From the NCBI GenBank assembly GCA_002500485.1, contig DLRJ01000113.1:23312-87311 (forward strand): a stretch of 64,000 nt of DNA, written 5' to 3'. A program made the position numbers and the translations under genes. This document shows positions 1 to 7,864 of this stretch, in pieces. Source of the DNA: Dehalococcoidia bacterium UBA7891 (GTDB lineage Bacteria; Chloroflexota; Dehalococcoidia; Lucifugimonadales; UBA826). Under the pieces are notes generated by a model that worked only from the letters and a program-made list of their open reading frames with translations, was not told the origin of the DNA and ran no database searches. Within the stretch, counting starts at the first letter, position 1, and every line of letters starts with the position of its first letter.

Positions 1-597
1 GCATATATCGTTCATTCTAAGTAGGCGAGATGAGTCATTTTCAATCTCAATGAATGACAATGATCCTAGATCAATAACTAGTTTTTCAAAGTTGTTGGAT
101 TTAATTCCTAATACATTGCAGAGTATGCCCTGTATCGGGAAAAGGTGAGCCACAACAACAACCAAGGATTCATTATATTCATCAAAGATATTTAGAATGG
201 ATTTCCAAGCTCTTGTATGCACCTCTCCAAGAGTTTCACCACCTGGAGGTCTGGCAGTAGAATGGTCACGTCTCCAACTTTTCATATAGTCAGGATATTT
301 ATCATTCATGTCCGAGGCTTTGATGCCCTCCATTTCACCGGAATTCATCTCTTTCAAGCCATCAATAAAGATGGGATTTAGGTTAGTGTAGTTAGAAATA
401 TATCTGGCAGTTTCCTTTGCTCTTTGGTATGGACTTGAGAATAGGATAGTGGGAGAAGGGTCCATTAAAGATATTTTTTTTGCAGCTGCTTTGGCTTGAT
501 CCCTTCCTAATTCCGTTAAAGGTACGTCACTTGTTCCGAGGACTAGTTGTTCTTTATTCGCTATTGTTTCGCCGTGTCTAACCAGTATTATCTGCAT
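1..597 (-). CDS. Histidine phosphatase family protein (partial, cut by window start)
   Basis: Reading the complement from an ATG at 597 gives 199 uninterrupted codons that run off the window edge, so the C-terminus is missing. The product starts MQIILVRHGET, the phosphohistidine RHG motif of the phosphoglycerate-mutase superfamily (R7-H8-G9). A conserved-looking LKEMNSGEMEG acid loop follows, and a second His appears in VVVVAHLFPIQG. It would act as a cytosolic phosphatase or phosphomutase, with unknown substrate. Its first 20 bases overlap the end of the upstream CBS-domain gene, so the two are probably translationally coupled. Actinobacteria carry a phosphatase of this superfamily next to DUF3090 and SCO1664 homologues; those families occur about 5.5 kb away here. 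Family is secure; function is not. Confidence 0.88.
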   Translation of the reverse strand, partial: MQIILVRHGETIANKEQLVLGTSDVPLTELGRDQAKAAAKKISLMDPSPTILFSSPYQRAKETARYISNYTNLNPIFIDGLKEMNSGEMEGIKASDMNDKYPDYMKSWRRDHSTARPPGGETLGEVHTRAWKSILNIFDEYNESLVVVVAHLFPIQGILCNVLGIKSNNFEKLVIDLGSLSFIEIENDSSRLLRMNDIC

Positions 598-1897
598 CAA
601 GTATTTTGTCCGATTTTGAATCTTTGGGTGTTTTCATAGGGTTTGGATTTCTTGTGATTAGTAGAGACTCAACCCGAAATCGGTCCATTTCTAATATGCG
701 AAAGGTCATATCTTCATATTCAAACTCATCATTTATCTTAGGTATTTCACCTATCTGATCAAGTACAAAACCGGCTATTGTCTCGTATTCGCCTTCTGGT
801 AGTTCTAAATCCATCTCGCTGTTAGCGTCCGCTATATCCATGCCACCTTCAATTTGGAAAACGTTGGGCCTGATGTTTTCGTATTCAATTTCTGGCGATT
901 CACCCTCTTCACCAACCTTACCGACTATCAGCTCTGTTAGTCTTTTTAGCGTCACAAGACCGGCAAGGCCACCATACTCATCAAGGCAGATCGCCATTTG
1001 GTTACCAGCGTGTCGTAATTCTTCAAAAAGTTCGGATGCCCATTTTGTTTCGGGAACAAAGTGAGCATCTCGAATAACATCAGTTACAGAATCATTTCCA
1101 TTTATTCCTTTGGTTGATAAAATTCTTAACACATCCTTGGCAGAAATAATCCCAACAATATTTTCGTTTGTATCCTTATAAATTGGGAATCGTGTGTGAG
1201 AGTGTTCAGAGTAAATATTTAGGAAGTCATTAAGGGTGGTCCCTCGGTCCATAACAATAATTTCGGTTCGTGGGGTCATTATCTCCCTGACCTGTGTGTC
1301 TCCAAAACGGAAAACATTTTCTAGCATTTCGGCTTCATTTGGCTCTACAGTGCCTTCAGCCTCACCAAGATCTATCATTGATAAAATCTCGCCTTCTGTC
1401 ACTACTTCTTCTTGTTCCTTTCCAAAAATAGATTGGGTGGTCCTTGATAACCACTGAAGGAATAGAATCAAGGGGTATAGGGAAAGTTCTATTAATTTCA
1501 GAGGCCTCGCGTATAAAAACGACACTCGCTCCGATTTTTTTACAGCAAGACTTTTGGGGATTATTTCTCCAAATATTAACAGCAATCCTGTACCTACTAT
1601 CGTAGCCGCAGCGACAGCAACAGGGCCTTCCTTTAACCATTTGACAGCTAGGGCCGTGACTACTGCTGTAAAGGCAACATTTACTAGGTTATTGCCTAAT
1701 AATATGGTTGAAAGTAATCTTTCTGTGTTAGTCACCATATCGTGAACACGTTTTGCCCCGGGTATGTTGTTAGTCACCAAATAATTTAGACGTGTTCTTT
1801 GAAGAGATAGAAAAGCAGCTTCTGAACTTGAAAAGAAGGCAGACAGAAGAAGAAATACCCCAATTAGTACTATGCTTACAGCTGTGTCGGTCGACAA
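578..1897 (-). CDS. CNNM/CorC-HlyC family membrane protein with CBS pair
   Basis: This 439-residue protein has the CNNM (DUF21) membrane domain at about residues 5-190, with four hydrophobic stretches and the typical FFSSSEAAFLSL start. A CBS pair follows at about 205-330 (MTPRTEIIVMD, then DEYGGLAGLVTLKRL), then a CorC_HlyC domain to about 420. Members of this family are Mg2+/Co2+ efflux-type transporters; the label haemolysin is historical. The start is TTG at 1897, chosen because GGAGG lies six bases upstream. It follows recX on the same strand with a 74-base gap and overlaps the histidine phosphatase downstream. CBS domains normally sense adenine nucleotides. Substrate cannot be told from sequence alone. 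Confidence 0.92.
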   Translation of the reverse strand: MSTDTAVSIVLIGVFLLLSAFFSSSEAAFLSLQRTRLNYLVTNNIPGAKRVHDMVTNTERLLSTILLGNNLVNVAFTAVVTALAVKWLKEGPVAVAAATIVGTGLLLIFGEIIPKSLAVKKSERVSFLYARPLKLIELSLYPLILFLQWLSRTTQSIFGKEQEEVVTEGEILSMIDLGEAEGTVEPNEAEMLENVFRFGDTQVREIMTPRTEIIVMDRGTTLNDFLNIYSEHSHTRFPIYKDTNENIVGIISAKDVLRILSTKGINGNDSVTDVIRDAHFVPETKWASELFEELRHAGNQMAICLDEYGGLAGLVTLKRLTELIVGKVGEEGESPEIEYENIRPNVFQIEGGMDIADANSEMDLELPEGEYETIAGFVLDQIGEIPKINDEFEYEDMTFRILEMDRFRVESLLITRNPNPMKTPKDSKSDKILDADNTG

Positions 1898-1971
1898 AAA
1901 CTACCTCCAATATCTACGTAACACCGGACAGATTATGGAGATAATTATAGATTGATTGCGTTGGCGGTGTT

Positions 1972-2517
1972 TTAAAAAGAAGATTGATTGTTATTCCAGG
2001 CTTCTGATATGACCGTGCGGGAGATAGAAAAATTAAACCCTCTTCTCTGTAAATAGCCTTCCAGTTTTTTATAAAAATCCTCTTTTCCAAGCCCATTTAG
2101 TGATCTAGCTTTTTTATTAGCGCATAAGGTAGCGTTCTCAATATCGCTTAGCTGTGAAATGGCTTTTTCTGCAAAATGTTCTGAAATTCCTTTTGAAAGC
2201 AACTCTTGTTTAATAGACTTTTTACTTTTTGGTCGAGATTGTTGCCTACTATCAACCCACATTTGAGCGAACCTTTGATCATTAAGTAATCCTTCTCTAT
2301 ACATTTGAGCAACTGAATCTAAAACTATTTCATGGGAAAATATTTTCAGTAGTCGTATTCGTAGCTCGCCCTCACTTCTGGGTCGATATGAGATGAATCG
2401 CCTGGATACATTGTTGGCATTCTCGAGGTCTTTGTCACTTTGCAAAAAGTCAGGTGGTTCTGATGAAATATTTTCATTAGAGCCGTTTAAATTTTCGGGC
2501 AATTTTATAATTTTCAA
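1972..2517 (-). CDS. recX: RecA regulatory protein RecX
   Basis: This 181-residue product carries the RecX tandem three-helix repeats, recognisable in SEGELRIRLL, GLLNDQRFAQMWVDSR, SIKQELLSKGISEH and the C-terminal YLQRRGF. RecX binds the RecA filament and limits its activity. It lies 14 bases downstream of recA on the same strand, the usual recA-recX arrangement, so both should share one transcript. The start shown is TTG at 2517; no good ribosome binding site is visible, so translation may depend on coupling to recA. The first 40 residues are poorly conserved in the family. Confidence 0.93.
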   Translation of the reverse strand: MKIIKLPENLNGSNENISSEPPDFLQSDKDLENANNVSRRFISYRPRSEGELRIRLLKIFSHEIVLDSVAQMYREGLLNDQRFAQMWVDSRQQSRPKSKKSIKQELLSKGISEHFAEKAISQLSDIENATLCANKKARSLNGLGKEDFYKKLEGYLQRRGFNFSISRTVISEAWNNNQSSF

Positions 2518-2531
2518 GGTAAAGAACTTAT

Positions 2532-3590
2532 TTATATAGCTTTGTTTACTTCTTCGTCACTCCCAAAATCATCCATTGGTACGATTACATCATCCATTGG
2601 TTCTGGATTTAATGCTGCTTTAACCATTTCATTAATTTCATCAGTTAAAACCGGATTTTCTTTAAGGAATGTTTTAGCACTTTCTCTTCCACGTCCTATT
2701 TGGACTTCCCCAAAAGAATAGAAAGCCCCACTCTTTTTCACGATAGAGTGATCAACAGCTAAATCTAGTAAATCACCTTCCCTACTTATGCCTTCGTTGA
2801 ACATAATGTCGAATTCAGCTGTTTTAAATGGAGCAGCCAGTTTATTTTTTACAACTCTCGCCCGAACACGATTACCGACAATGTCAGTTCCCTGCTTTAA
2901 GGATTCTATTTTTCTAAGATCAATTCGAACAGAGCTGTAGAACTTAAGTGCTCGTCCACCAGGTGTTGTTTCTGGACTTCCCCAGAAAACACCAACCTTT
3001 TCTCTAATTTGGTTTATAAATATAACGGCAGTGTTTGATTTGCTTATAGACGAAGTTAATTTCCGAAGACCTTGTGACATCAGTCGTGCTTGCAACCCTA
3101 TGTGAGAGTCGCCCATATCTCCTTCCAGTTCAGCCTTTGGCACCATAGCGGCAACACTGTCAATCACGACCACATCCACTGCACTGCTGCGGACAAGATA
3201 TTCACATATCTCCAAAGCTTGTTCTGCAGTGTCGGGTTGAGAGACTAGGAGATTTTCGGTGTCGACGCCACAACGAGCAGCATAACTAGGGTCGAGAGCA
3301 TGCTCTGCATCAATGTAGGCTGCAGTTCCTCCGTCTCTTTGTGCAGAGGCCATAACATGATATGTGAGAGTTGATTTGCCGGAAGATTCAGCTCCGTATA
3401 CTTCAGTAACTCGACCTTTCGGTATTCCGCCCATCCCGAGACCAGCATCGAGAGAGGGTGAGCCTGTTGAAATAGAATCTACTGCCACATCTTGAGCGTC
3501 ACCCAGCTTCATTACAGCACCTTTGCCAAAATGTTTGTCTATTTGGCTGATGGCTAGTTCTAGAGCTGTTGTTTTTTCTTTTTTGTCCAT
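2532..3590 (-). CDS. recA: Recombinase RecA
   Basis: RecA forms the ATP-dependent filament on single-stranded DNA for recombination and SOS induction. The 352-residue protein has Walker A GAESSGKS (about residues 66-73), Walker B VVVIDS (about 139-144) and the L2-proximal stretch [10 protein letters not shown]. The reading frame is open further upstream, but the ATG at 3590 (MDKKEK) is preferred: AGGAG sits about seven bases in front of it and the N-terminus matches the family. Walker A has Ala where Pro is usual (GPESSGK), a tolerated variation. recX follows directly. The acidic C-terminal tail is typical. Confidence 0.97.
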   Translation of the reverse strand: MDKKEKTTALELAISQIDKHFGKGAVMKLGDAQDVAVDSISTGSPSLDAGLGMGGIPKGRVTEVYGAESSGKSTLTYHVMASAQRDGGTAAYIDAEHALDPSYAARCGVDTENLLVSQPDTAEQALEICEYLVRSSAVDVVVIDSVAAMVPKAELEGDMGDSHIGLQARLMSQGLRKLTSSISKSNTAVIFINQIREKVGVFWGSPETTPGGRALKFYSSVRIDLRKIESLKQGTDIVGNRVRARVVKNKLAAPFKTAEFDIMFNEGISREGDLLDLAVDHSIVKKSGAFYSFGEVQIGRGRESAKTFLKENPVLTDEINEMVKAALNPEPMDDVIVPMDDFGSDEEVNKAI

Positions 3591-3680
3591 CAAGAATCTC
3601 CTGAAAACTTTTAGTGCATGAGGCATAAATATGAATATTTACAAGAAGGTTAGCACAGCGATGTTACAAAGTAAATACAA

Positions 3681-3712
3681 ATGTTCTAAAAAGAATCAGT
3701 AAAATAGAACAT
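3681..3712. promoter_or_regulatory. Inverted repeat upstream of recA
   Basis: ATGTTCTA at 3681-3688 is mirrored perfectly by TAGAACAT at 3705-3712, with a 16-base spacer. The site lies between the end of sucD and the start of recA, both on the minus strand, about 90-120 bases before the recA ATG. It could be an operator for recA, since GTTC/GAAC half-sites recall LexA boxes of Gram-positive bacteria although the spacing differs. It could also be a weak AT-rich terminator of sucD. No clear T-tract follows on the minus strand. Confidence 0.35.
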
Positions 3713-3730
3713 GAGTACGATAAAAGAATG

Positions 3731-4606
3731 TTAAGAAATCAGCTCTTTGAGGGTGTCCCCAATTTCACCTGGTCCTGGGATTATAGAGACTCCAGCGGCA
3801 GAGAGGGCAGCCTGTTTTTCCTCGGCTTTTCCGGCAGAGCCGGTAATGATAGCCCCCGCATGGCCCATTCGTTTTCCTGGAGGGGCACTTTGGCCTACTA
3901 TCAAGGCGGCAATTGGCTTTTTGAACTCACTTTTAATGTATTCCGCAGCTTCTTGCTCTTTTGTTCCGCCAATCTCCCCTATCATAACCACATTATCTGT
4001 ATCAGGATCATCCTTAAATTTTTCTAAGATATCCACGAATGTCACTCCGGATACTGGGTCGCCACCAATCCCTACACATGTCGACTGGCCAATGCCGAGT
4101 TGAGTCAATTGTCCGACTGCTTCATATGTTAGGGTGCCACTTCTTGAGACGACACCGGTCCTACCGGGCAAATGGATATGGCCTGGCATGATTCCCATTT
4201 TGAAGTTTTCTCCAGGAGAAATGATTCCTGGGCAGTTGGGTCCAATTAGAGTGACTTCCTTATCTCTAAGATACCTGACCACCTTTATAGTATCTTGGAC
4301 TGGGATCCCTTCGGTGATACAGGCAATTACTTCTATACCGGCATCTATGGATTCAACGATCGCGTCTGCTGCGAATGCAGGTGGGACAAAAATCAAAGAG
4401 GCATTGGCAGAAGTTTCTTTTACGGCCTGTTGCACTGTGTCATAGACAGGAACCGTCGTATTAAAATTCTGTCCACCTTTTCCGGGAGTCACCCCTGCTA
4501 CCAGATTTGCACCATACTCGGCCGATCTTTGTGCATGATAGCTACCTTCTTTTCCGGTAATTCCTTGGACTAATAGCTTGGTTGATTTATCTACGAGAAT
4601 ACTCAT
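3731..4606 (-). CDS. sucD: Succinyl-CoA ligase (ADP/GDP-forming) subunit alpha
   Basis: The alpha subunit of succinyl-CoA synthetase binds CoA and carries the phosphohistidine that passes phosphate between succinyl phosphate and the nucleotide. The 291-residue product shows the N-terminal CoA-binding Rossmann fold ([15 protein letters not shown]), the GPNCPG motif near residue 124 and the phosphohistidine segment GHAGAI near residue 245. Length is standard. It lies 54 bases downstream of sucC on the same strand, so the two form a sucC-sucD operon producing ATP or GTP at the TCA cycle's substrate-level step. An AGGA site precedes the ATG. Confidence 0.97.
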   Translation of the reverse strand: MSILVDKSTKLLVQGITGKEGSYHAQRSAEYGANLVAGVTPGKGGQNFNTTVPVYDTVQQAVKETSANASLIFVPPAFAADAIVESIDAGIEVIACITEGIPVQDTIKVVRYLRDKEVTLIGPNCPGIISPGENFKMGIMPGHIHLPGRTGVVSRSGTLTYEAVGQLTQLGIGQSTCVGIGGDPVSGVTFVDILEKFKDDPDTDNVVMIGEIGGTKEQEAAEYIKSEFKKPIAALIVGQSAPPGKRMGHAGAIITGSAGKAEEKQAALSAAGVSIIPGPGEIGDTLKELIS

Positions 4607-4660
4607 GTATTTGTTCCTATAAGCTGGAGTAAATGTATGTATTGGTAACTTATGTTTGGG

Positions 4661-5818
4661 TTATGCTAGCTTTTTAATTTCAGCTGCGGCCTGCCCTAGG
4701 GTATCCACTAGGATTACATTTAGGCTGGATTGTGAAAGGATTTCCCTTCCTTCATCTGAATTTGTTCCAAGCATTCTCACTACCATAGGTCTCACTCTAT
4801 TGGGTTGTTGTTCAGCGGCTAATAAGAATCCTCTCGCAGCAATGTCACAGCGTAGGATTCCCCCAAAGAGATTAACAAGAACCGCCTTAACGCTGTCATC
4901 CGATAATACTAGGCCTAGGGCTTTGGCTACTTTTTCCTCGTCTGCCCCTCCGCCTATATCCAAAAAATTTGAGGGAGATGCACCAGCTGAACTGGTCACA
5001 TCCATCGTGGCCATTGCAAGGCCGGCCCCATTGACAATGCAGCCGACGGTCCCTTCCAATTTAACATAATTTATATCTGAAGAACGTGCTTCTACTTCTA
5101 GGGGGTCTTCTTGAGAAACATCTCTCATTTCCTGCATGTCTTTGTGCCTAAAGATAGCATCATCATCAATGTCCAATTTTGCATCTGCTGCCAACACCTC
5201 CCCGTCTTTCGTAATGACTAGAGGGTTTATTTCTAGCAAGGAGGCGTCTGTTTCTATAAAGGCTTGGTATAGGTTTTGTACTAAGCTGGCGACGGGACGA
5301 ACATGCTCTTGTTCTAGGTTAAGCCCATAAGCTATTTTTCGACCTTGAAATGGCTGAAGACCCAATACCGGATCAATGGGAATTTGCAGTATTTTTTCCG
5401 GGGAAGTTTCTGCTACCTCTTCTATGTTCATGCCTCCAGCTTCGCTGGCAATTACGACTACCCCTTTTGAAGCACCATCTATAACCATTCCTAAGTAGAG
5501 TTCGTTTTCTATTTCAATACCCTCTTCTATAAGAACACTGTTGACAGGCACACCTTCAGGACCAGTCTGAAAAGTGACCAGATTTGTTCCTATCATTTTT
5601 TCCGCTGCCTGTTCCGCGGCACCAGGGGACTCCACAATTTTAACGCCACCACCCTTTCCTCTTCCTCCCGCGTGCACCTGAGCCTTAACTACCACGGTAC
5701 CGCCCATCTCAAATGCTGCTGTTGCGGCTTGGCTTCCGGTTCTGGCAAGCCGACTTTTTGGAATGGGTACCCCGTATTTTGCAAGGATCTCTTTTGCCTG
5801 ATATTCATGGAGTTTCAT
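4661..5818 (-). CDS. sucC: Succinyl-CoA ligase (ADP/GDP-forming) subunit beta
   Basis: The beta subunit provides the ATP-grasp nucleotide-binding domain and the succinate-binding half of the active site. The 385-residue product begins MKLHEYQAKEILAKYG, the family signature. It has the glycine-rich ATP-grasp loop HAGGRGKGGGVK (about residues 52-63), the metal and nucleotide stretch LLEINPLVI (about 194-202) and the C-terminal ligase domain with NLFGGILRCD. The start is ATG at 5818 with AGGAAAAA upstream. It is the first gene of the sucC-sucD operon and lies just downstream of tRNA-Ser. Confidence 0.97.
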   Translation of the reverse strand: MKLHEYQAKEILAKYGVPIPKSRLARTGSQAATAAFEMGGTVVVKAQVHAGGRGKGGGVKIVESPGAAEQAAEKMIGTNLVTFQTGPEGVPVNSVLIEEGIEIENELYLGMVIDGASKGVVVIASEAGGMNIEEVAETSPEKILQIPIDPVLGLQPFQGRKIAYGLNLEQEHVRPVASLVQNLYQAFIETDASLLEINPLVITKDGEVLAADAKLDIDDDAIFRHKDMQEMRDVSQEDPLEVEARSSDINYVKLEGTVGCIVNGAGLAMATMDVTSSAGASPSNFLDIGGGADEEKVAKALGLVLSDDSVKAVLVNLFGGILRCDIAARGFLLAAEQQPNRVRPMVVRMLGTNSDEGREILSQSSLNVILVDTLGQAAAEIKKLA

Positions 5819-5846
5819 TTTTGTTTTTCCTAATAAGACACGCTAT

Positions 5847-5874
5847 ATAAAAGTAACTAAATAAAAGTAACTAA
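5847..5874. repeat. 14-bp perfect tandem duplication
   Basis: ATAAAAGTAACTAA occurs twice, head to tail, at 5847-5860 and 5861-5874. It sits in the short space between the 3' end of tRNA-Ser and the start of sucC. It looks like a recent slippage product; it may extend the sucC leader but has no recognisable function. Confidence 0.8.
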
Positions 5875-5879
5875 AACGG

Positions 5880-5966
5880 CGGAGGGTGTGGGATTCGAAC
5901 CCACGATACCCGTTAGGATATGCCAGTTTTCAAGACTGGTGCATTCGTCCACTCTGCCAACCCTCC
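5880..5966 (-). tRNA. tRNA-Ser (anticodon TGA)
   Basis: The complement folds as an 87-nt class II tRNA. The acceptor arm is GGAGGGT paired with ACCCTCC. The anticodon arm has CCAGT/ACTGG flanking the loop CTTGAAA (anticodon TGA, reading UCA and related Ser codons). A long variable arm follows, and the T arm has GTGGG/CCCAC with loop TTCGAAT. The discriminator base is G, as expected for tRNA-Ser. CCA is not encoded (CCG follows), so it is added by the nucleotidyltransferase. Confidence 0.96.
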
Positions 5967-5987
5967 ATTTATAAAAATGACTTAGGT

Positions 5988-6017
5988 ATTTTAGTGCCTA
6001 GTGGAAAGTATCAGCAA
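5988..6017 (-). promoter_or_regulatory. Candidate promoter of tRNA-Ser
   Basis: On the minus strand, TTGCTG (6017-6012) and TAAAAT (5993-5988) are 18 bases apart and end 21 bases before the 5' end of the tRNA. Hexamers match the sigma-70 consensus four and five of six. Position fits tRNA transcription. Confidence 0.4.
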
Positions 6018-6066
6018 CTTGTCTGTGAGATTCAGCCTAGGCTATTTTTAAATAAATGTTTTCTTG

Positions 6067-6840
6067 TCACACCAATGGCCACGGTATGCTTACATTAGGG
6101 TCCAAAATTGGCATGATGGGATTTTCAATAATTTGATCCAATCTTGTGATCAATGCTGTTATTTCTTCAGTGCTTATTAGCAATCCTAACGATTTATCGT
6201 CTTTATTCAAATAGGTTCTTAACTTTTTCATATCGGCTATGAGGGTTGGAGGTATTTGCTGACCGCAATATTCCATCATCACGGTCCGCATTTTGAATGC
6301 GCTGTGGAAGGTTAAACCATGATCGATGGACCATATATTCTTAAACCCGTCAAGTAAACAATGCCCAGCCTTTCTGTCTGCATTATTAACCAGTAGGTCA
6401 AATACTGCTAAAGGGAATAAGGTGTCAGGAGAGTCATCTCTCATATCGAAATATGTGATACGCGGGTCACAATCCAGATAGAGTTGCATGGACCCAACAC
6501 CATACGGGCCATCTCTTATTATGGTTAGTGGTATATTAGGCCAACCCAATAATTTACTAACTTCATATGCTGCTTGCTCTCTTTTATACAGGGTGCCGGC
6601 GGAAAAATCCCGAAGTGGTTTTTCTCCCTCCTTCGGTTTATAAATAGCCCTCACACATTGATTTTCCCCAGCAGTGACCCAAAGCAGAAAAGTGTAATTC
6701 GAGCCCCATGGCATAGTATGGCCGCCGATAACTTCCCCGTCTGTCAAAGGTGCTAAAGCTTCGGTAGGTCCCAGATTCAATATTTCCGCTTCAGGCAACG
6801 GAAAGTTTTTTCTTGGATCAATTGGATACTGAGCTTGCAT
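6067..6840 (-). CDS. SCO1664-family protein (PI3/4-kinase-like fold)
   Basis: This 257-residue protein matches the family named after Streptomyces SCO1664, known mainly from Actinobacteria and Chloroflexi and distantly related to phosphatidylinositol 3/4-kinases. Visible kinase-like elements are a Lys strand (AIYKPKEGEKPLRDF), a catalytic-loop-like segment FDLLVNNADRKAGHCL and a metal-loop-like segment IDHGLTFH. Substrate is unknown. It lies 24 bases downstream of the DUF3090 gene on the same strand, the same pairing seen in Actinobacteria, so the two probably act together. Assignment to the family is strong; kinase activity is only inferred. Confidence 0.88.
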   Translation of the reverse strand: MQAQYPIDPRKNFPLPEAEILNLGPTEALAPLTDGEVIGGHTMPWGSNYTFLLWVTAGENQCVRAIYKPKEGEKPLRDFSAGTLYKREQAAYEVSKLLGWPNIPLTIIRDGPYGVGSMQLYLDCDPRITYFDMRDDSPDTLFPLAVFDLLVNNADRKAGHCLLDGFKNIWSIDHGLTFHSAFKMRTVMMEYCGQQIPPTLIADMKKLRTYLNKDDKSLGLLISTEEITALITRLDQIIENPIMPILDPNVSIPWPLV

Positions 6841-6864
6841 AATTTCTAAACTCTAGGGACTGGA

Positions 6865-7383
6865 TTAGAGTTCCCCTGGATAAACTTTTGCATGGCCATT
6901 TCTTCTGACACAGTAGTGACCATCGGGATTGATAGGTTTTTCACATAAAGGACATATTGGTCTTCCAGAGGCAACTATTTCTAGCCCGTTTTTGGCGAAA
7001 TGATTAAGTCTTTTTCTAGTTAGCCATATTCTAACTGTCGGTTCTTCGGAATCATCTTCCGGATCGTGAGCATCGACTATGAACATATTTGTCTCAGGAT
7101 TATGACCAAAGGCCAATCGACCTGCTTTGAAATCCAAATTTGTTAAACTTGCCGCTTCCAATTCCGTCGGGGGGCCTACGGTATCTTCTTTAGCTTCCGG
7201 GGTTTCCTTCGCCAATTGGAGCATCGCCATCGATAGTTCCGCCAGTTGTTCTTTTTCCAACCATATATTTGCTGTGCTACTTTCACTGTCCACATTTATC
7301 CTGAAAGTTCTCATGCCTGGCTCACCAAATGTCTCAGGTATAAATTTTGTTACTTGTGTGAACTCATTAATAGGTCCAGCCAT
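6865..7383 (-). CDS. DUF3090 family protein with C-terminal zinc ribbon
   Basis: The 172-residue product has the DUF3090 pattern: an N-terminal FTQVTKFIPETFGEPGMRTF-type beta region, a helical stretch WLEKEQLAELSMAMLQL, and a second beta half ending in VRIWLTRKRLNHFAKNG. A compact zinc-binding tail follows with CPLCEKPINPDGHYC and a later His. The function of the family is not known. It is the first gene of a two-gene unit with the SCO1664 homologue. The ATG at 7383 has GGAG eight bases upstream. The Cys tail suggests metal binding, perhaps nucleic acid or protein contact, but nothing here decides which. Confidence 0.88.
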   Translation of the reverse strand: MAGPINEFTQVTKFIPETFGEPGMRTFRINVDSESSTANIWLEKEQLAELSMAMLQLAKETPEAKEDTVGPPTELEAASLTNLDFKAGRLAFGHNPETNMFIVDAHDPEDDSEEPTVRIWLTRKRLNHFAKNGLEIVASGRPICPLCEKPINPDGHYCVRRNGHAKVYPGEL

Positions 7384-7526
7384 CGATACTCCAAAAATGT
7401 GGTTTGGCGCATTGGAAAATTAGGTATAGATTAAAGTCTAACTGGAATAGTAGGTCTTTTGAGGGCTTTGTAGCAACATCGATTGGTTGCCCATTAGGCT
7501 TCTGTGCCAAACGGGAATGTCCTGTG

Positions 7527-7535
7527 TGTTACAAT
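7527..7535 (+). promoter_or_regulatory. Candidate extended -10 promoter of rpsU
   Basis: TG-T-TACAAT (7527-7535) matches an extended -10 element with no convincing -35 box. Transcription would start near 7542, immediately before the leader hairpin. An alternative promoter, TTGGCG at 7404-7409 and TAGATT at 7427-7432 with a 17-base spacer, would give a leader of about 160 nt containing the whole hairpin. Confidence 0.35.
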
Positions 7536-7542
7536 TTGCCCC

Positions 7543-7568
7543 TGCGTTGCCGGATGGCACGCATTTTT
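7543..7568 (+). promoter_or_regulatory. Hairpin with T-tract in rpsU leader (possible attenuator)
   Basis: TGCG-T-TGCC at 7543-7551 pairs with GGCA-CGCA at 7556-7563, giving eight pairs with one bulged T and a GGAT loop. Five T residues follow at 7564-7568. It ends 34 bases before the rpsU start codon. The form is that of an intrinsic terminator on the plus strand, and no upstream plus-strand gene needs one, so attenuation or autoregulation of bS21 is the natural reading. If transcription starts near 7542 it would instead be a 5'-end stabilising hairpin. Confidence 0.5.
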
Positions 7569-7602
7569 ATTTGGCTGAAAATTAGAGACTAGGAGAAAAA
7601 GC

Positions 7603-7794
7603 TTGGCATACGTTACCCTTCGCGAAGGCGAGGAGGCTGAAGTACTTCTTAAGAGGTTCCAGACCCAGATGCAAAGATCTGGTATTTTAAGAGAGTTGAG
7701 GAACAGAAGATTCTTCCGTTCTAAAGGCGAGCAAGCTCGGCTTGACCAGCAGCGAAGCATCCGTAGGCTTAGAAGGCGTCGAACTAGACGATAA
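7603..7794 (+). CDS. rpsU: Small ribosomal subunit protein bS21
   Basis: bS21 is a small basic protein of the 30S platform near the 16S rRNA 3' end, involved in initiation. The 63-residue product begins MAYVTLREGEEAEVLLKRFQ, then has FFRSKGEQARLDQQ and an Arg-rich tail, as in the family. The start is TTG at 7603 with AGGAG seven bases upstream. Length is typical. A hairpin-plus-T-tract element precedes it, and a P-loop/DRTGG protein gene follows 70 bases downstream on the same strand. Confidence 0.96.
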   Translation: MAYVTLREGEEAEVLLKRFQTQMQRSGILRELRNRRFFRSKGEQARLDQQRSIRRLRRRRTRR

Positions 7795-7864
7795 TAATTT
7801 CTAGCTACGCATTCAACAATTGCTAAACAGGTTAATCAATTTCAACCTATGGTAGGTGCGTCAA

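Noticed and set aside
840..1640. Several open frames on both strands inside the CBS-domain gene
   Set aside because: They lie opposite or out of frame with a well-supported gene, have no family pattern and no ribosome binding site.
5886..6098. 70-codon plus frame across the tRNA-Ser gene
   Set aside because: It reads through the tRNA on the opposite strand, and its residues derive from the tRNA sequence.
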